From NCBI RefSeq assembly GCF_000171235.2, contig NZ_ABEA03000095.1, positions 1 to 58,155 on the forward strand: a stretch of 58,155 bases of DNA. Direction: 5' to 3'. Shown here piece by piece: positions 57,448-58,155 of the stretch. The DNA is from Geminisphaera colitermitum TAV2 (GTDB lineage: Bacteria; Verrucomicrobiota; Verrucomicrobiia; Opitutales; Opitutaceae). Each line of letters opens with the position of its first letter. The first letter of the stretch is position 1. The notes beneath the pieces were generated by a model, which saw only the letters and a list, made by a program, of their open reading frames with translations, searched no databases and was not told where the DNA came from. The position numbers were made by a program, and so were the translations under genes.

Positions 57448-58082
57448 GCGCTAAGATAGGGCTGGAGCTCGGCTTGCAGTTGTTGCTTGGCGTAGTGGAG
57501 GCGGGAGCGGACGGTGCCCACGGAGCACCCGGTGATTTCGGCTATTTCCTCGTGGCTGAGGCCATCAATCTCAAAAAGTGTAATCACAGTGCGATGATTG
57601 ATAGACAGTTTTTGCAGCGCCTCGTTCAATTTTTCCTGAAGTTCGGCAAGATAGAGGTTCCGGTCGGCGCCTTTTTTGTCGGTGAGTTGGTTGACGAGTT
57701 CGGCGACGGGCGGGTCTTCCTGGAGTTTTTCGAAGCTGAAAAAGGAGCGGAGTTTGTTTTTGCGCAGGTGGGTGAGGGTGGAGTTGACGGCGATGCGGTA
57801 GAGCCAGGTGAAGAAGGAGGACTGGCCTTGGAAGCGGTTGATGGATTGGAAGGCTTTGAGGAAGGCGTCCTGAGTGAGGTCGGCGGCGTCTTCGCGGTTG
57901 GAGGTAAGGTTGTAAATGACTCCGAGCACGCGTTCGCGGTAGCGGCGGACGAGGGTGTCAAAGGCCTGGACATTACCGGCTTGCACGGCCTGCACCACGA
58001 TCCAGTCGGCGTTCGCCTCTTGCTGGCGATCGTTCGAGGCCACGAGTGGCTTGTCGAAAGTCTTGATGGTGGCGTCTGACAT
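57444..58082 (-). CDS. ECF RNA polymerase sigma factor (RpoE-like)
   Basis: A 212-residue sigma-70 family protein. Region 2 has FDTLVRRYRERVLGVIYNLT, DAADLTQDAFLKAFQSINRF and SSFFTWLYRIAVNSTLTHLR; region 4 has NHRTVITLFEIDGLSHEEIA and EITGCSVGTVRSRLHYAKQQ. It would direct transcription of an envelope or stress regulon. The overlapping membrane protein gene probably encodes its antagonist. The start ATG is at 58082; the 73 bases beyond hold no gene. Confidence 0.94.
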   Translation of the reverse strand: MSDATIKTFDKPLVASNDRQQEANADWIVVQAVQAGNVQAFDTLVRRYRERVLGVIYNLTSNREDAADLTQDAFLKAFQSINRFQGQSSFFTWLYRIAVNSTLTHLRKNKLRSFFSFEKLQEDPPVAELVNQLTDKKGADRNLYLAELQEKLNEALQKLSINHRTVITLFEIDGLSHEEIAEITGCSVGTVRSRLHYAKQQLQAELQPYLSA

Positions 58083-58155
58083 TTGGGCGGTCTGCGTGGA
58101 GGGTAAAAGGTAGCGGATTGTGGCGTTCGCGCAAATGCAAAGAAGCGTGTGTGCG

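Overview
This 58 kb, GC-rich window looks like a chromosomal segment of a verrucomicrobial bacterium, probably of the family Opitutaceae. The clues are DUF1559-like pseudopilins ending in an FDGH or FDAH motif, PEP-CTERM exported proteins, many polysaccharide-degradation genes, an ECF sigma factor next to a membrane protein, abundant palindromic repeats, and very long C or G homopolymers. The lineage call is inference from gene content. No rRNA, tRNA, CRISPR array, phage or complete insertion sequence was recognised.

Layout. (1) 1-7692, all minus strand: a housekeeping run read right to left as glycogen synthase, TPR protein, acylphosphatase, ABC ATPase, ABC permease, TPR membrane protein, long NfeD protease, and a short NfeD running off the window. 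(2) 7693-15202: a mixed region with a DUF433 antitoxin-like gene whose toxin partner is cut off by a palindromic element, MarC, a DUF2264 enzyme, a DapF homologue in which both catalytic cysteines are serine, a DUF3127 SSB-like protein, a RhuM pseudogene with two in-frame TAA codons, and a small XRE regulator. (3) 15203-21839, plus strand: glycan module A (pseudopilin, PEP-CTERM protein, beta-helix protein, GH38 mannosidase). (4) 21884-25258: a 104-bp mobile-type repeat, an AAA-ATPase/Toprim gene pair that is a defence candidate, a PfkB sugar kinase and a DUF6941 protein. (5) 25414-31781: heparinase II/III-like lyase, glycerate 2-kinase, GntR regulator, 2-hydroxyacid dehydrogenase, RraA-like aldolase and QueF. 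(6) 31873-40041: glycan module B (AraC regulator, beta-helix proteins, SSS transporter, PEP-CTERM protein, pseudopilin, sialidase). (7) 40090-56214, minus strand: module C (LacI regulator, GH42, GH130, PEP-CTERM protein, large secreted protein, pseudopilin, esterase, frameshifted propeller protein, NanA-type lyase, YhcH/NanQ, FAD oxidoreductase, D-lyxose/mannose isomerase). (8) 56380-58082: a putative anti-sigma factor and an ECF sigma factor.

How the parts work together. Three times in this window a pseudopilin and a PEP-CTERM protein sit among exported or cytoplasmic glycan-degrading enzymes, as if forming a recurring polysaccharide-utilisation module. In modules B and C the set sialidase, SSS symporter, YhcH/NanQ, NanA-type lyase and mannose/lyxose isomerase suggests breakdown of a nonulosonic acid, possibly Kdn. 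No NanE or NanK is present, and a Kdn lyase would release mannose directly. Local regulation is visible as GAAAC-N-GTTTC operators in the LacI region, twin AraC-like sites in module B, and a 19-bp inverted repeat near the XRE gene.

The most unusual features are the homopolymer tracts of up to 20 bases, nearly always C-rich on the transcribed (sense) strand and sometimes inside genes, including the AAA ATPase and the DapF homologue. Such tracts could make these genes phase-variable.
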